The position numbers and the translations under genes are program-made. A stretch of DNA of 64,000 nucleotides from Diphasiastrum complanatum (Eukaryota; Streptophyta; Lycopodiopsida; Lycopodiales; Lycopodiaceae): the NCBI GenBank assembly GCA_029204225.1, contig CM055102.1, positions 49,026,289 through 49,090,288 of the forward strand, written 5' to 3'. Below are positions 1-10,229 of this stretch, one piece after another. Every line of letters begins with the position of its first letter. Position 1 is the first letter of the stretch. The notes under the pieces were generated by a model. It was not told where the DNA came from and ran no database searches. It saw only the letters and a list, made by a program, of their open reading frames with translations.

Positions 1-199
1 TTGGAGTTTTTGACCAAGGTGTCATTTATTTGGAAACGGGCACGACCAAATGGCCCAAAAGCCTAAGATGGAAAGACTAAAATGAAACTAAAAAAGTTGT
101 CTTCTTAATGTGCTTCAAGATAGGGCATACGAACATAGTTTGATATAAGAACAAGAAAAGCCGGTAAAAATTTATAAATTTTACCCACTCATTTTTTGT

Positions 200-797
200 G
201 AGTTGGTGGTACTCTAAAGCTGGAATCTGAAATTTCCAAGATCTTCAATGGTACCGGTTATAGGTCGTTTATGCTTAAGTATGGATTTGAGCCTAGGTCA
301 CCCATTGCGGTAGAGACTCGAACGATCAAGTTTCAAAAGGTAGCGGATTTCCTACATGATATGCAGGAAATGCTATAAGATTGCACGTAAAAATGTCCAG
401 AGTGCCCAGGAAAGGGACCGACATTATGCAAATATGAAAAGATCATCAAGAGACTTCCAAGTGGGGGATTGGGTATATTTGAGAATCCCGAAGGATCAAG
501 TGTAATGCATACCGACAAGCATTATAAATTGTCCCCTAGATATAGAGGACCGTATCAGATCTTGAAAAAGATCGGATTCTTAGCTTACCATTTGGAACTC
601 CCTGAAGGATATCAAGTGCATCCGATATTTCACATAAGCCGACTCAAGAAGAGTCTACGTGAAGGAGAGCATCTTGGATTTGGAGATCAATTGGACCTGT
701 TGGATGAATCATTGGGTGTGTCTCGACTCGAACCCAAAAAGAACTTGGATACAAGAACTAAACGATTGAGAAATCATATAGTTACCAAGCTGTTGTG
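200..797 (+). pseudogene. Ty3/Gypsy integrase C-terminal region (Gypsy-1)
   Basis: This is the end of a Ty3/Gypsy pol gene, the integrase that inserts element cDNA into chromosomes. From about 248 one frame reads NGTGYRSFMLKYGFEPRSP, typical of the linker after the catalytic core. Another frame near 380-470 reads QVGDWVYLR, and a third (469-797) gives KLSPRYRGPYQILKK and VHPIFHISRLKK, the GPY-type C-terminal motif. The changes of frame show decay. The catalytic core is not visible in bases 1-200. The frame ends in RNHIVTK, the start of a chromodomain, and is then cut by the insertion that follows. Confidence 0.85.
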
Positions 798-1245
798 GGT
801 GTTTCCTGCACAATACTAAACAAGTGGGTCCCGCCACTTAAAATATTGTTGGCCAAGCCTTAGCTAGTGGGCCCTGCCACAGTACATTGTATAGTTAAAA
901 TAATAAGTGCGAGGGCACTGGTGTCCTGCGTGTGTAAGCCCAACCCAATGAGCACACAAAAGACTTGGGGCCTAAATAGAATAAATAATAAAAAACTCCA
1001 AAGTCAAGTTACATGGTTCTAAGTTGAGGGAATCTCACATGAATCATGTGAGTTTGGTCCTCTTCTTTTTGAGCCATTAGATTTGCAATTAGTTTAGTTT
1101 GAATGGCTAAGATTAAGATTCTAGCCAATTAGAAAGGGCCAATGAGAGCCAAGATGGGCTCCCCTCTCAACTATATAAGGAGGCCATTTTCCATTGTAAA
1201 GCATCATCTCTATTCTTAATAAAGCTCTTGCTCTTTCTATTTCTA

Positions 1246-1251
<6 letters not shown>

Positions 1252-1342
<91 letters not shown>
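1252..1342 (+). repeat. (CT)n microsatellite, about 45 units
   Basis: An uninterrupted CT dinucleotide run lies about 75 bp downstream of the TATA-like site of the LTR-like block, so it would fall in the transcribed part of that LTR. Confidence 0.97.
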
Positions 1343-1344
<2 letters not shown>

Positions 1345-1530
1345 GATGGGATAGAATAGCTTTGGTAGGCGCTCGAGCCCCCAAAGCCTTTCTCAACCTA
1401 GGAATTCCCTCTCTCTCTTCTCCCCTCTCTCTAAGTAGTGACCGAATAGTTTGGGGAAGGTGCTCGGGCCTCCCAAACCTCTCGCTACTTGGAACTTTTC
1501 TCTCTCTCTTCTTGTTATGCAGGTGAAGAC
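1345..1530 (+). repeat. Imperfect tandem duplication, unit about 95 bp
   Basis: Two diverged units each contain GAATAG, TTTGG, GG(C/T)GCTCG(A/G)GCC, CC(A/C)AA(A/C)CC and end in a CTCTCTCTTC run. The first runs from about 1345, the second from about 1440. Confidence 0.6.
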
Positions 1531-1608
1531 GAGATTGCCGCTCCCAGCGACGAATCCCTATGCTACATCAACGACACAACACGAGCATCTAGTTTGATGG
1601 AAGGGATG

Positions 1609-1706
1609 TACAGACGATGATGACTCCTGGGAACAAGAAGGAAGCATAAGGAGGAACTTTCCCAGTTTTAAGTTCAGAGGACATAACTTGAAGAAGGGAG
1701 GAAGAA
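1609..1706 (+). pseudogene. Chromodomain second half and 3' end of Gypsy-1 pol
   Basis: One frame gives LV, a stop, WKG, then DDDDSWEQEGSIRR and FPSFKFRGHN. This is the C-terminal half of the chromodomain at the end of plant chromovirus integrases, where W-K-G and S-W-E are hallmark residues that bind methylated histone tails. The first half stops near 797. An in-frame TGA precedes WKG. The purine tract AAGAAGGGAGGAAGAA at 1691-1706 is the expected polypurine tract directly before the LTR. Confidence 0.8.
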
Positions 1707-2170
1707 TGTCATGCCCATGACTGGTCTCAAGTAGTGTGCCTACGCTAGGGATCAGTAGATCAACATCCCGTAAGTTAATTGTGACTATAAGGGAATTGGG
1801 GCCCTTATGAGTACATGGTCATAACTAATGGTTGTAGGCCTAAACACATGGTGGAGTTGGTATGGGTCTATCAGTGAGTCATTGGAGAATTGAATGATGT
1901 GGCCCAGATAGGCTGTAGAGGTGTCCAGTGAGGTGTCACAGTGCACTACTAGTGGTGCATGGGCCTTGGGTATAAGTATACCTATTGGGCTCTCACTAGT
2001 GTATGCTTGATTGCATGACTGGTAGATGTATGCTGATGGTGTGATGTCTCATTCCTCTTTGTGATTGATCCATAGCTTGGGGGCTAGATCTATTTGATCT
2101 GGGTTTGGTTGGGTTGGTTTGTCCACCATCCGTTTTCCTTGTGTTGCTTGTGATTGGCATGCTTAGAAAT
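1707..2170 (+). mobile_element. 3' LTR of Gypsy-1 (partial)
   Basis: The LTR starts TGTCATGCCC right after the polypurine tract, like the TGT..CGCCC starts of plant chromoviruses. A TATA-like GGGTATAAGTATACC lies near 1978. The right end is lost where minus-strand Copia leader sequence begins, around 2170-2200. Confidence 0.7.
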
Positions 2171-2202
2171 CCGCAATGAAAATGCAGATTACTGAGCCAC
2201 GC

Positions 2203-2214
2203 GCTCTGATACCA
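2203..2214 (-). promoter_or_regulatory. Copia primer-binding site, initiator Met tRNA type
   Basis: GCTCTGATACCA is the reverse complement of TGGTATCAGAGC, the usual plant Copia primer site, and sits immediately before an LTR start. It marks the 5' end of a minus-strand Copia whose body is missing. Confidence 0.85.
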
Positions 2215-2520
2215 TGTCGGATTTTGGTGGAAAGGCGATGAGCAGCGGAAGTGGTGAGCAAATGGTGATAAATCGGTAGTGCGGCAGTTACCAGCAACAT
2301 AGTTGAAGATGAATATGATGTTGCAATCTGCAATGGAACAAAATAGTAGAACGATGCACTCTGATTAGATTACAAAAAAACTAAGTACAATGCTTGAAGC
2401 TGGGCGCAGTACAGTAGGCGCTCAAAAATCGCTTCAGCTGAATTCGTTGATGATCAAAAATTGGAATACGAATTAACTGATTCTAAACCTATCTTAACCC
2501 CTGTTTTGACACGTATTTGG
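2215..2520 (-). mobile_element. 5' LTR remnant of a minus-strand Copia
   Basis: The sequence starts TGTCGGATTTTGG on the plus strand, directly after the primer site. The outer end was not resolved; I placed it before the C9 run at about 2521. Confidence 0.5.
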
Positions 2521-3268
2521 ACCCCCCCCCGAAAAAATAAAAGAAGAATGCCTCTCTTGTGGATTATGGTCTCTCTTTTGGGTAGGTGCTATGAGGTGGT
2601 GAATTTTAGCAAGGGAGCTATGTGGGGGGAAGTGTAATGTGCCTTTTGCCTTGGGAGGGCCCTTGCTCTAGAACGGGTCTCGCGTAAGTGTGTAATGACC
2701 AAGTGTGAATTGTTTTTGGATTTTTTAAATTTATTTTTGAGATTTTTGTGTAATGACCAGTGTAGAATAAAGTGTTTTTTTGAGTTTTTTTTATAGTTTG
2801 TTTTGGTTTTTTTTGTTGCCATAATATGTGTCATGTGTGTGAACATTTAGCCATAGTAAATGTGGCGTGTCATTAGCTATTCTTACATGTGCAATATGAT
2901 ACCCCATCATTGACTATTATTACATGCACACTCTATTAAAATCATTGTGTTGTGTGTCAATTTGTGATTGATAGTTGAGATGAGAAGAAGGCCACAACAA
3001 CTTGACTTTTGGAATTATCATGAGAATTGTGCATAGTACATACTTCATGAAGACTTCCACAATGTCTCCAAAATATGGAAAAAAATGACTTTTCATTAAT
3101 TATATATAATTGGCCTTTGCCGTTCATTTCACTTTAAGATGATGGACATTTTAGGTCTTTCTAAGTAAACGTTAAGGGGAGACAGTTTGTAAAGGCCAAT
3201 GAGCTACTGCCTCATGGACTGCTTCTTGGTAAAATATATAGGGTCCATGTCATTTGAACGAATCTCTG
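2521..3268. other. Non-coding region upstream of the host gene
   Basis: This contains a C9 run, T-rich stretches and a short duplicated phrase (GTGTAATGACCA at about 2690 and 2749). No coding or element signature was recognised. It is presumably distal promoter mixed with old intergenic DNA. Confidence 0.5.
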
Positions 3269-3277
3269 AAACCCTAA
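3269..3277 (+). promoter_or_regulatory. Telo-box AAACCCTAA
   Basis: An exact plant telo-box lies 104 bp upstream of the start codon. Such boxes are common in promoters of housekeeping and translation-related plant genes. That it acts here is an inference. Confidence 0.55.
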
Positions 3278-3294
3278 CTAGGGCTGGGCAGGTG

Positions 3295-3302
3295 ATATAT
3301 AT
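3295..3302 (+). promoter_or_regulatory. TATA-like box ATATATAT
   Basis: The TATA-like run GATATATATCC lies about 79 bp before the ATG, a plausible distance for a short 5' leader. The leader is purine-rich with GAGA-type repeats. Confidence 0.5.
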
Positions 3303-3380
3303 CCGAAAGAAAAACAAAGGAAAGGTAAAACGAGGAATCGGGGACAAGACGAGGAGAGAGGGAGCAAGAGAGCGAGAGCG

Positions 3381-4403
3381 ATGGCGCTGATCGGCAGAAG
3401 CAGTGTTGTTGTGGGTGTACTAGCTCTCCTGTGCCGGCAATGCGTGTGCGATCTGAATGCAGAGAGGTTGTCCGATCTGCTGCAACTACAGTCAGCTGCA
3501 GCAGACCGCGTGATCGCCATGGATGAAGCCACCTTTCCTCGCTTTGCTTCTGATGACGATCCTCGCCCTTATTCGCTCTTCATCTTCTTCGATGCCGTTA
3601 TGTTATGGAGCAACTCCGAGCTGCAGCTGGAGCTACTCCGAAAGGAGTTTGGTCTCCTTGCTTCTGCCTACGCCAAGAACAATGAGGGCAGCGATGGTGC
3701 CACAAAAGTTTTCTTCTGCACCTTGGAGCTTGGAAACGCGAGATCCGTTTTTTCATTGTTTGGGATCGCTTCTCTGCCGCACATTAGGTTTCTTCCTGTT
3801 GGATCAGGCGGCCCCAATGAGTCTTCTGAGATGGAGCTATCTGGACCTTTCAGATCAGCTGAGGGAATGGCTGCATTTCTGGAATCCAAAACAAAGCAAA
3901 AAGCTGGGCAGATCATTCGGCCTCCCCTAATCTCGAAGAGTACAATTTTGCTTCTCACAAGTGGATTGCTAGTGGCAGCTCCTTTTGTAATCAAGATGCT
4001 AGCAGCACAGAACACGCCCTTGCACAATCCACAGGTGTGGTGCATAGGCGCTCTTTTAGTCTACTTCTTCAGTGTTTCCGGAGGCATGTTCAATATTATC
4101 CGCCACATGCCTCTCTTCGTGCCCGACCGAAACAATCCTGGTAGCCTTATGTATTTCTTGGAGGGCTCAGAAATGCAGCTTGGAGCTGAGTGTCTTTTTG
4201 TTGGCTTGCTTTACACTGCAGTGGGACTCATTCTTGCCTCGGTGTCACACATTCTTGTGCATCTTCAGTCAAAGAATACTCAGCGTTGGATTATGTTGCT
4301 TGGGATGGTTGTGTCATACTTTGCAGTGAGAAGGGTTGTTGCTCTAAACAATTGGAAGACTGGGTATAGGATCACTTCTTACTGGCCAAAGAGGTGGAGC
4401 TGA
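3381..4403 (+). CDS. Oligosaccharyltransferase subunit OST3/OST6 family protein
   Basis: This 340-residue intact, intronless protein is a predicted subunit of the ER oligosaccharyltransferase, which transfers the glycan precursor to Asn residues of nascent proteins. Residues 1-23 look like a signal peptide. Residues about 25-170 form the lumenal thioredoxin-like domain, including YSLFIFFDA (64-72) and a SLPHIRF loop (131-137) with the usual cis-proline. Four hydrophobic segments follow at about 186-206, 218-241, 268-294 and 302-320, the family topology. Length and order match plant OST3/6. The C-x-x-C redox pair of animal TUSC3/MAGT1 and yeast Ost3/6 is absent: after FFDA come VMLWSN, with no cysteine. 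Start context is GCG-ATG-G. The single host gene is surrounded by transposons but shows no damage. Confidence 0.95.
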   Translation: MALIGRSSVVVGVLALLCRQCVCDLNAERLSDLLQLQSAAADRVIAMDEATFPRFASDDDPRPYSLFIFFDAVMLWSNSELQLELLRKEFGLLASAYAKNNEGSDGATKVFFCTLELGNARSVFSLFGIASLPHIRFLPVGSGGPNESSEMELSGPFRSAEGMAAFLESKTKQKAGQIIRPPLISKSTILLLTSGLLVAAPFVIKMLAAQNTPLHNPQVWCIGALLVYFFSVSGGMFNIIRHMPLFVPDRNNPGSLMYFLEGSEMQLGAECLFVGLLYTAVGLILASVSHILVHLQSKNTQRWIMLLGMVVSYFAVRRVVALNNWKTGYRITSYWPKRWS

Positions 4404-5690
4404 GCTGCTTTTTGCCTTCCCAGGTGCAAGAAAGTAAACCTACCTGTTCAATTTTCTTTGCTGATTTAAAATTCAGAAGAATTTTTTCAGATGTATCCAA
4501 GGTGTCCTTTTGAATAAGGCATAAGGCATCCAAGATTAAAAGGAACACTCAGTTACTGGAGGTAGTGATAGCAAGTTATCTCTGTAACATTTTTCAGGAG
4601 CAAGCTACATGTGCAATCATGGTTAACTGTTCAAGCAAATCTTTGCAGTGCCATCGCAGTTTGTTTTGATATTGGTCGCATCTTTGATTTGATTGAGGTG
4701 GATCTTTTCAGCCTTGTTCATACCAATTTCACACCCCGCTCTTTTTCCCTGTTGCTAATTTTCGCTTCATGGTTAGCCTTGTCTCACTCTGATGAAGGGA
4801 AGCATAAATAACTAAACTGAATTTATGTCGATCTCTTGCAACTTATTTGAATTCAACGAGAATCAAATTTTTATGTACAAGTTTTGATATAACGTCTGGA
4901 TTGCTTTGAGAAGTACAGGAGGGATGTTCGCATTGGTATAGAATAACTTTTGCAATCATTCATTCATCAATTTGTGATCCTTCTTAGTGTGTAATAAGAT
5001 TGATCCATAGTTGCAGTGCTTGTGTCATTAATGCAGGCGGTTTCTACTAAATGTTTTAAGATAAAATTAACAACTTTTTTTATCCTCTCAATGTTTCCAT
5101 TTTTTTGAGCTTCTTTTTCAACTGAATACCATTTGGTGACTTTTTAAATTCTAAGAATCTTGAAATCAGTGTGAGGAATAAGACTGGGAATGTAAGTTGG
5201 TCTTTGCCAAGCTTAGATGGTAGTTGTTGTTTGAGGTGTTGGGGAATGGTCTTTTTAATAACCTTTGCACTTGATAATTTGGTTGTAAAATTATGGGGAG
5301 GCCCATGAGGTTGGACGAGGTGTGAAGGTAACTAAAAAAAACTTTTCTCAAGTATAAACAATTGTCTTGGCATTTCACATTATAGTTGAAAATATTTTTA
5401 TGACCCATAGATTTTTGACTTTTTTATGAGGTAATGAGCTTCGCAAATTCTTTATGAGCATTGCATGAGCTGTAAAATGTTTGTAAAATGATTTATGGAC
5501 TTCGAGATTTCGGAATGTGAAGCATTGACTTTCACAAATGATAATCTATTTTATAGTTCATTTTATGGATCTGTTGTATAAAATAACTCACGCACAAAGC
5601 TAAAACCATACTTTTGAGAGGATTGAAGTTCCTTGCACGATTCAACCCACTTCCAACATATGAAGTAAAATGCCAACCAATGTTTACTCG
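4404..5690. other. 3' flank of the host gene
   Basis: AT-rich DNA that should hold the 3' UTR; several AATAA-type signals occur, for example near 4515 and 4803. Short ORFs here show no recognisable domain. No element ends were identified. Confidence 0.5.
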
Positions 5691-6115
5691 AAACGCGTCT
5701 CGAACGTTGAAACTGTTCGAAATAGGGCATACGAAACGACGTCGTTACCCCCTTTTGAAACGCCGTTTCAGTGTTCGCAACGACTGTAAAAAAAGAAAAT
5801 CAATTTTTTTTTCCAAAACCACACCATAAGCTTTGTAGTATGTACTGGCAATGGGCATGAACAGATTCTCGCAACCTAATAACCTATCCATGACAATATC
5901 AATAATTGACTGAGGAAAGTGACCATAGTCACCATACACAACTTCTCCTCTTGAAATTGCATTCTTTAGAGCATTCTCATGAAATTGGATGTATCTACTT
6001 GTTACTAGACTTTCAACGACATATGTAAATTCCAAAACCCCTCAAAAATACATTCAAAAAAATAATAATCTAAACTAGACATTTCAAATGCGTTTTGAAA
6101 CGACGTACAAAACGA
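5690..6115 (-). other. Orphan protein-like ORF between GAAACG-rich ends
   Basis: On the minus strand about 72 codons (6035-5820) read like real protein (YVVESLVTSRYIQFHENA, then DYGHFPQSIIDIVMDRLLGC), but I do not recognise the family. It is flanked by motif-rich DNA: GAAACGACGTCGTT with the 12-bp palindrome AACGACGTCGTT at about 5738-5749, GAAACGCCGTTTC near 5757, and GAAACGACGTACAAAACG near 6098. Repeated AAACG-type motifs occur near ends of hAT DNA transposons, so this could be a small DNA-transposon relic, or a gene fragment. Terminal inverted repeats were not established. Confidence 0.35.
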
Positions 6116-6299
6116 GCCCATGAAACATTGATGCCAACACGATCCTTTATGTATGGGAGAATGGATTTTTTAGTAATTTTTTCATTGGGTCATCTTATCA
6201 TAAAAATGGCTTGGCCTAACCATATTCTATGGCAAGATAACCCAATGGAAAAGTCTATAGAAAATTCATTCACTTATGTAAAGGCATATTATGCTTTTT

Positions 6300-6554
6300 A
6301 AATGGCAAGTTAAACTCAAACTCTCTCTACATGGGGACCACCTATGATTCACTCCACTCACCCTCTTAACAAAAATTTTACGGCAAAATGAATACCAATC
6401 AATCTTAAAAGTGATGGAGAATGCACATTTGATTGATCTAGATCCAGGCTATGAGCTAGAATTAAGACTAGTTACCAAAACTGCATGCGCCGCATCATCA
6501 CTTACAAGTGGAATTACATCAAACTAGACAAGCTAGAATTGTGAAATTTTAATA
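6300..6554 (-). mobile_element. 3' LTR remnant, relative of Copia-A
   Basis: The right end, CAAGCTAGAATTGTGAAATTT, closely matches the end of the Copia-A LTR (CAAGCTAGAATTGTGAATTTT). The following bases also resemble the A internal region. The left end is unresolved. Confidence 0.55.
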
Positions 6555-6589
6555 CTGCTCACAATCAAGCTAGATAATAACATAGCTTT

Positions 6590-7373
6590 ACTAATTAAGC
6601 CAAGGATTGATCTAAGCTTTAAAAATGCAGCCTTTTGAAGATGTTTTGTCAGTATATCAACAATGCATTCTTCACTTGGAACATGGTCCAATGAAATCTC
6701 CTTAGCTTGGACTTTCTCCCTTACAAAATGGTGAGCAACTTCTATGTGTTCGCTCTTTGCATGGTGGATTGGATTGGATGTTAGGTGTTGGGCCGAGAGA
6801 TGAGTGGAATAACACCTTATTTGATCAGTTTGAGCTCCTCAAACAACTTCTTGATCCAAAGCACCTCCTTGGTTGTGGTTGTTAGAGCTTTGTACTCGGC
6901 CTTGGTTGATGAAAGAGATATTGTCTTTTGTTTCTTTGATAGCCAAGAAACCACGCGTTCTCCAATAAAAGTTGCAAAGGCACTTGTTGACTTTCTATTT
7001 TTTTTGTCCCCTGCAAAATCTAAATCACTAAAAGCATGCAAGTTAATGGACTCACCTCTATAAAGGATCCAAATCTAGTGTGCCCGAGATGTATCTCAAT
7101 ATCTTTTTAGCACATTTCCAACTAATGGATCTTGCATATTTGACTAAGCTTGCAAACACTATAGCGAAGATTAGGTCTAGTTATGGTTATCCACATTAAG
7201 GAGCCAATAAGTTGCCTACAAAAGAGTGATACAAAGAGTGATGTCTTACAAAGAGTGATGTCTTTGAAGGATCTTTCATCCTCTTTATTGGTTACGTTTA
7301 AATCATGCTCCATGGGAGTCTCTACATGCTTGCATCCATGAAAGAACATACTTAGATTGACAAATGAAGACAT
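6590..7373 (-). pseudogene. Copia reverse transcriptase/RNase H 3' remnant
   Basis: On the minus strand 7041-6817 encodes HAFSDLDFAGDKKNRKSTSA and SLSSTKAEYKAL, the Copia RNase H. The segment 7373-7122 encodes VETPMEHDLNVTNKEDERSF and GSLMWITITRPNLRYSV, the end of the reverse transcriptase domain. Both match Copia-A closely but are frameshifted. Protease, integrase and the catalytic YVDD part are missing; the fragment ends near 7385. Confidence 0.85.
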
Positions 7374-7385
7374 AATCTAAAGATC

Positions 7386-9010
7386 TAAGTACTCTCATAA
7401 CCCTAAGCCCCCCTTCTACCGTTTTGTTTTCTTAAACTTGAAAGATAAAAATTTGCAACCTCTTTTCTCTCGAAAACAAATATTCATTTGCTGTCTGTGG
7501 GCCGCATATCAGTAGGAAAGAGGAAAACAGAATCTACCTGTCCATCACTTGTTGGCTACCTATCTAACCTGAGGGATGATGTCCCCATCCCATGTTCCTG
7601 ATTAGAAACCCATCGCTACCTTTCCGAGATTTGATTTTCTGCCCATTTGCGCCCCAGCCCTACCTGTGGGTTTGCTCATCCCTCACCTGTCCGTTCAGGT
7701 GTCCACTCTCTGATCTGCCCGTGTGAAAGGGAAAGAAAAAACTTATCTACATTCTAGTCGGCAGCGGCCCATTGAAACCTGTTTGCGCCCACCTGCTCCA
7801 TTCTCTACATGTGGCCTGCACATTTGCAGATCTGCGCCCTGCTTTCACGATCCTTCTATGCTGCCTACTAACCGCGATCAATCCCTGTCTGCGAGTTGCC
7901 TGAAACCCTATTGTGGCCAATACATGCATGCTCCAGCCTATCTATAGCCTGTAGGCCACTTGACTTTTGGCCATATCAATCATTTCCAGTCCTGAAAAGT
8001 GGTATCCAACTAGCAGTTAATCATTGATAAAGAGGACAATTAGCTACACTGATAATTGGCCAAATTTTCCTGAATTGAATTTGAGTCCTATAAACCAATC
8101 AAGGATATCTGAAATCGGTTGCTGACTAGGCTGTGTTTTCCCGCCCGATTGTCATTACCTTTACCTGCAGATTTGGTGTGGCCTTCTTTCCCCATCCGAT
8201 TTGCGGCCCATTCTAAACGTTGCTCTGTCTAGCCCATTCCCACTTCCTACCTGCGGTTTTTCTCTGTCTACGGGTTTGCTCTTATCTCTATGTGTGTGTG
8301 GCCACTCCATTTCCTACTTGCAGTTTTACTCCGCTTATGGATTGACTTAAGACCACTTGTGAGCACCTCATCACATTTTGGCTCTACGGTATTTGAGAAA
8401 GACTCCAGCTCATGGTTTTGGAGATGTTCATGACTCCGAACTTGTGAAACTTTATACTATCCTCATGGTCTAATTGCAGACCATATCACCATCAGTAACA
8501 AATATTCTTGATGCCTATGCAAATGGTTTGGATGAAGATTAGGCGTTTATTCAAGATCTAACCATGTTTTACCTCACTCCTTAAGTGATTTTTAGCTCAC
8601 ACACAAGTTATGCTTGTATGTCCTATCGGTATCTCAAAAGCCAGAGCTTACACGTGTGATCTTTTGTCCATTTCAAAGTTCCCTAGGCTATCTGAAAATT
8701 GTCTGTTGACCGTTAGAAATTTGCCTTGTCGATTGCCATTGGAAGTGTCGGTGGTCATGAATGTTGTATTTTCGACTCCATACCCAAGGGAGCTTGAGCT
8801 GTAATTGTGGTATAGACCGACTTCCATTAGAATTCCCTTAGATTGGTAGCCTATTTGGGGGTCGTTTTATAATCCTTCACATTGTTGGTATATGAATGAT
8901 GGTCTGCTTGGTCTACGATTGATTACGATTGCAGTGGACGTGACAAAAGCAGAACATGAGAGGCGATTACGATAAAAAAACGATGTCTCTACCAACAGTA
9001 ACAAAAACAA
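7386..9010. other. Unassigned interval
   Basis: Contains recurring phrases such as CCTACCTGCGGTTT, TGTGGGTTTGCTC and TGCGCCCACCTGC between 7480 and 8340, suggesting old degenerate repeats, possibly an LTR or leader. No coding domain was recognised. Confidence 0.4.
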
Positions 9011-10214
9011 TGAACACAGTAGTAACTGCGATTTCAAGAACGTGGATTGACTAGGGAACGGAATCAAAAGCTTGTTATCCTTTTGAGTTATTAGAGTAGG
9101 AGTCTGAGACTGTCGTAATAGTAGGATTGCGAAGCATTAGGCATCTTGGACAGCCATGCGATCCTCTATCTCTGATAACCGTGTTTTTTTTTGTGCAGGA
9201 GGGAGAGAGAGACAATCAAGAACGTAATAATTGAACAGTAGCAAATTTGTGTAAATGAAAGAATCGGAACACAATATAGTAGCGCTGATAAGCGTGTATT
9301 CCTACTTACAGATTCTGAAACAATGGCTACAGTTCTAACTCTCTCTCTCTCTCTCTCTTTGTGTCTATAAATCACTAACTCTAAGGAGCTAGCTATTTAA
9401 GACCTTTTGGTCGTTTGATCACTCTGTGCATCTACAGATTGTTCAACTCAACAAAACCTGTCACGCCCTCTCTTCACTCAGATACATATTTATAGCTGTT
9501 AGAGTCTTTTGATTTATTGTAATTACAATTTAGAAGATTATTAATAGCCATTTAAACAAGATCCGTAGATCCGTTATTGGAGCGTCGTGAAGGAGGAGAA
9601 GTACAGAAGAGTAATGTATCCTCCTTATGCGTCGTAGTTCAAGGATGCAGGTCGTGATGGCCGTAGTCTATCCGCAATCGTTTGAACAACCGTTAGTCGT
9701 TCACTTTGTAAGTGACCATTCGTTTCCTTCGTTGATAATCGTAAGTGATAACTTACGGAGCTAAACGATGAGATGGGTCAACAGTTGTTAGTTGACTTCA
9801 TAGGAACTCGTAAATCGTCGTCGCTGGTCGACTTCGTTGATAACCGTAAATAAGTTACTTACGTTTTTCAAATGGTTGAGGAGAGTTGACTCTGGTCATA
9901 GCTTCCATCGTAGGAGATTGTAAGAAGGTCACTTGCGGTGGTCGACAGGATTTCGCAAGTGCTCGTAGATAGTAATCTACAGATTTTAACGACTCCCTTG
10001 TAGTTTGCGGTTTCTTGCGGTTTGTGGTTTGAGTCGTGCTTCTCCATAAACATTGATTTAACGGTTTCCTTCGGTCAGACTATAATCTGGCGATGGCCTT
10101 GCGGTTCTGCCTGATTTGACTTTGCGTGTATTTTGCGGACTGATTTAGAGAGAGAGAATTCTTGAGAGTAGTAGGAGGGCGAAGGGATGAGTAGGAGAAG
10201 ATTAAGTTCCAACA
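9011..10214 (-). mobile_element. 3' LTR of Copia-K
   Basis: The outer end starts TGAACACAGTAGTAAC and the inner end is TTCCAACA, followed by CTCCCCCTTAAG, a typical Copia polypurine tract on the minus strand. Its first roughly 210 bp recur at 11505-11722. A short CT run lies at about 9341-9358. Confidence 0.75.
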
Positions 10215-10229
10215 CTCCCCCTTAAGCTT

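Larger units (their letters stand above)
847..1606 (+). mobile_element. LTR-like insertion (family J, copy 1) splitting the chromodomain
   Basis: This block separates the two halves of the Gypsy-1 chromodomain. It starts TGTTGG, has a TATA-like CTATATAAGGAGG near 1171 and an AATAAAGC poly(A)-type signal near 1218, followed by a long CT run. A related sequence lies at 59016-60136, sharing TGTTGG, the stretch CCTGCGTGTGTAAG, a TATA box and AATAAAGC in the same order, so it is probably an LTR. About 50 bp (798-846) between the integrase frame and TGTTGG are unassigned, and no target duplication was found, so both ends are approximate. A 19-bp inverted repeat (CTCACATGA, A, TCATGTGAG spacing) lies at about 1034-1052, upstream of the TATA box. 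Confidence 0.55.

Noticed and set aside
1121-1396. Minus-strand ORF rich in Arg-Glu repeats
   Set aside because: It is only the translation of the CT microsatellite inside an LTR-like block.
4611-4811. 66-residue ORF after the host gene
   Set aside because: It lies in the probable 3' UTR, lacks domain signals and a coding-like composition.
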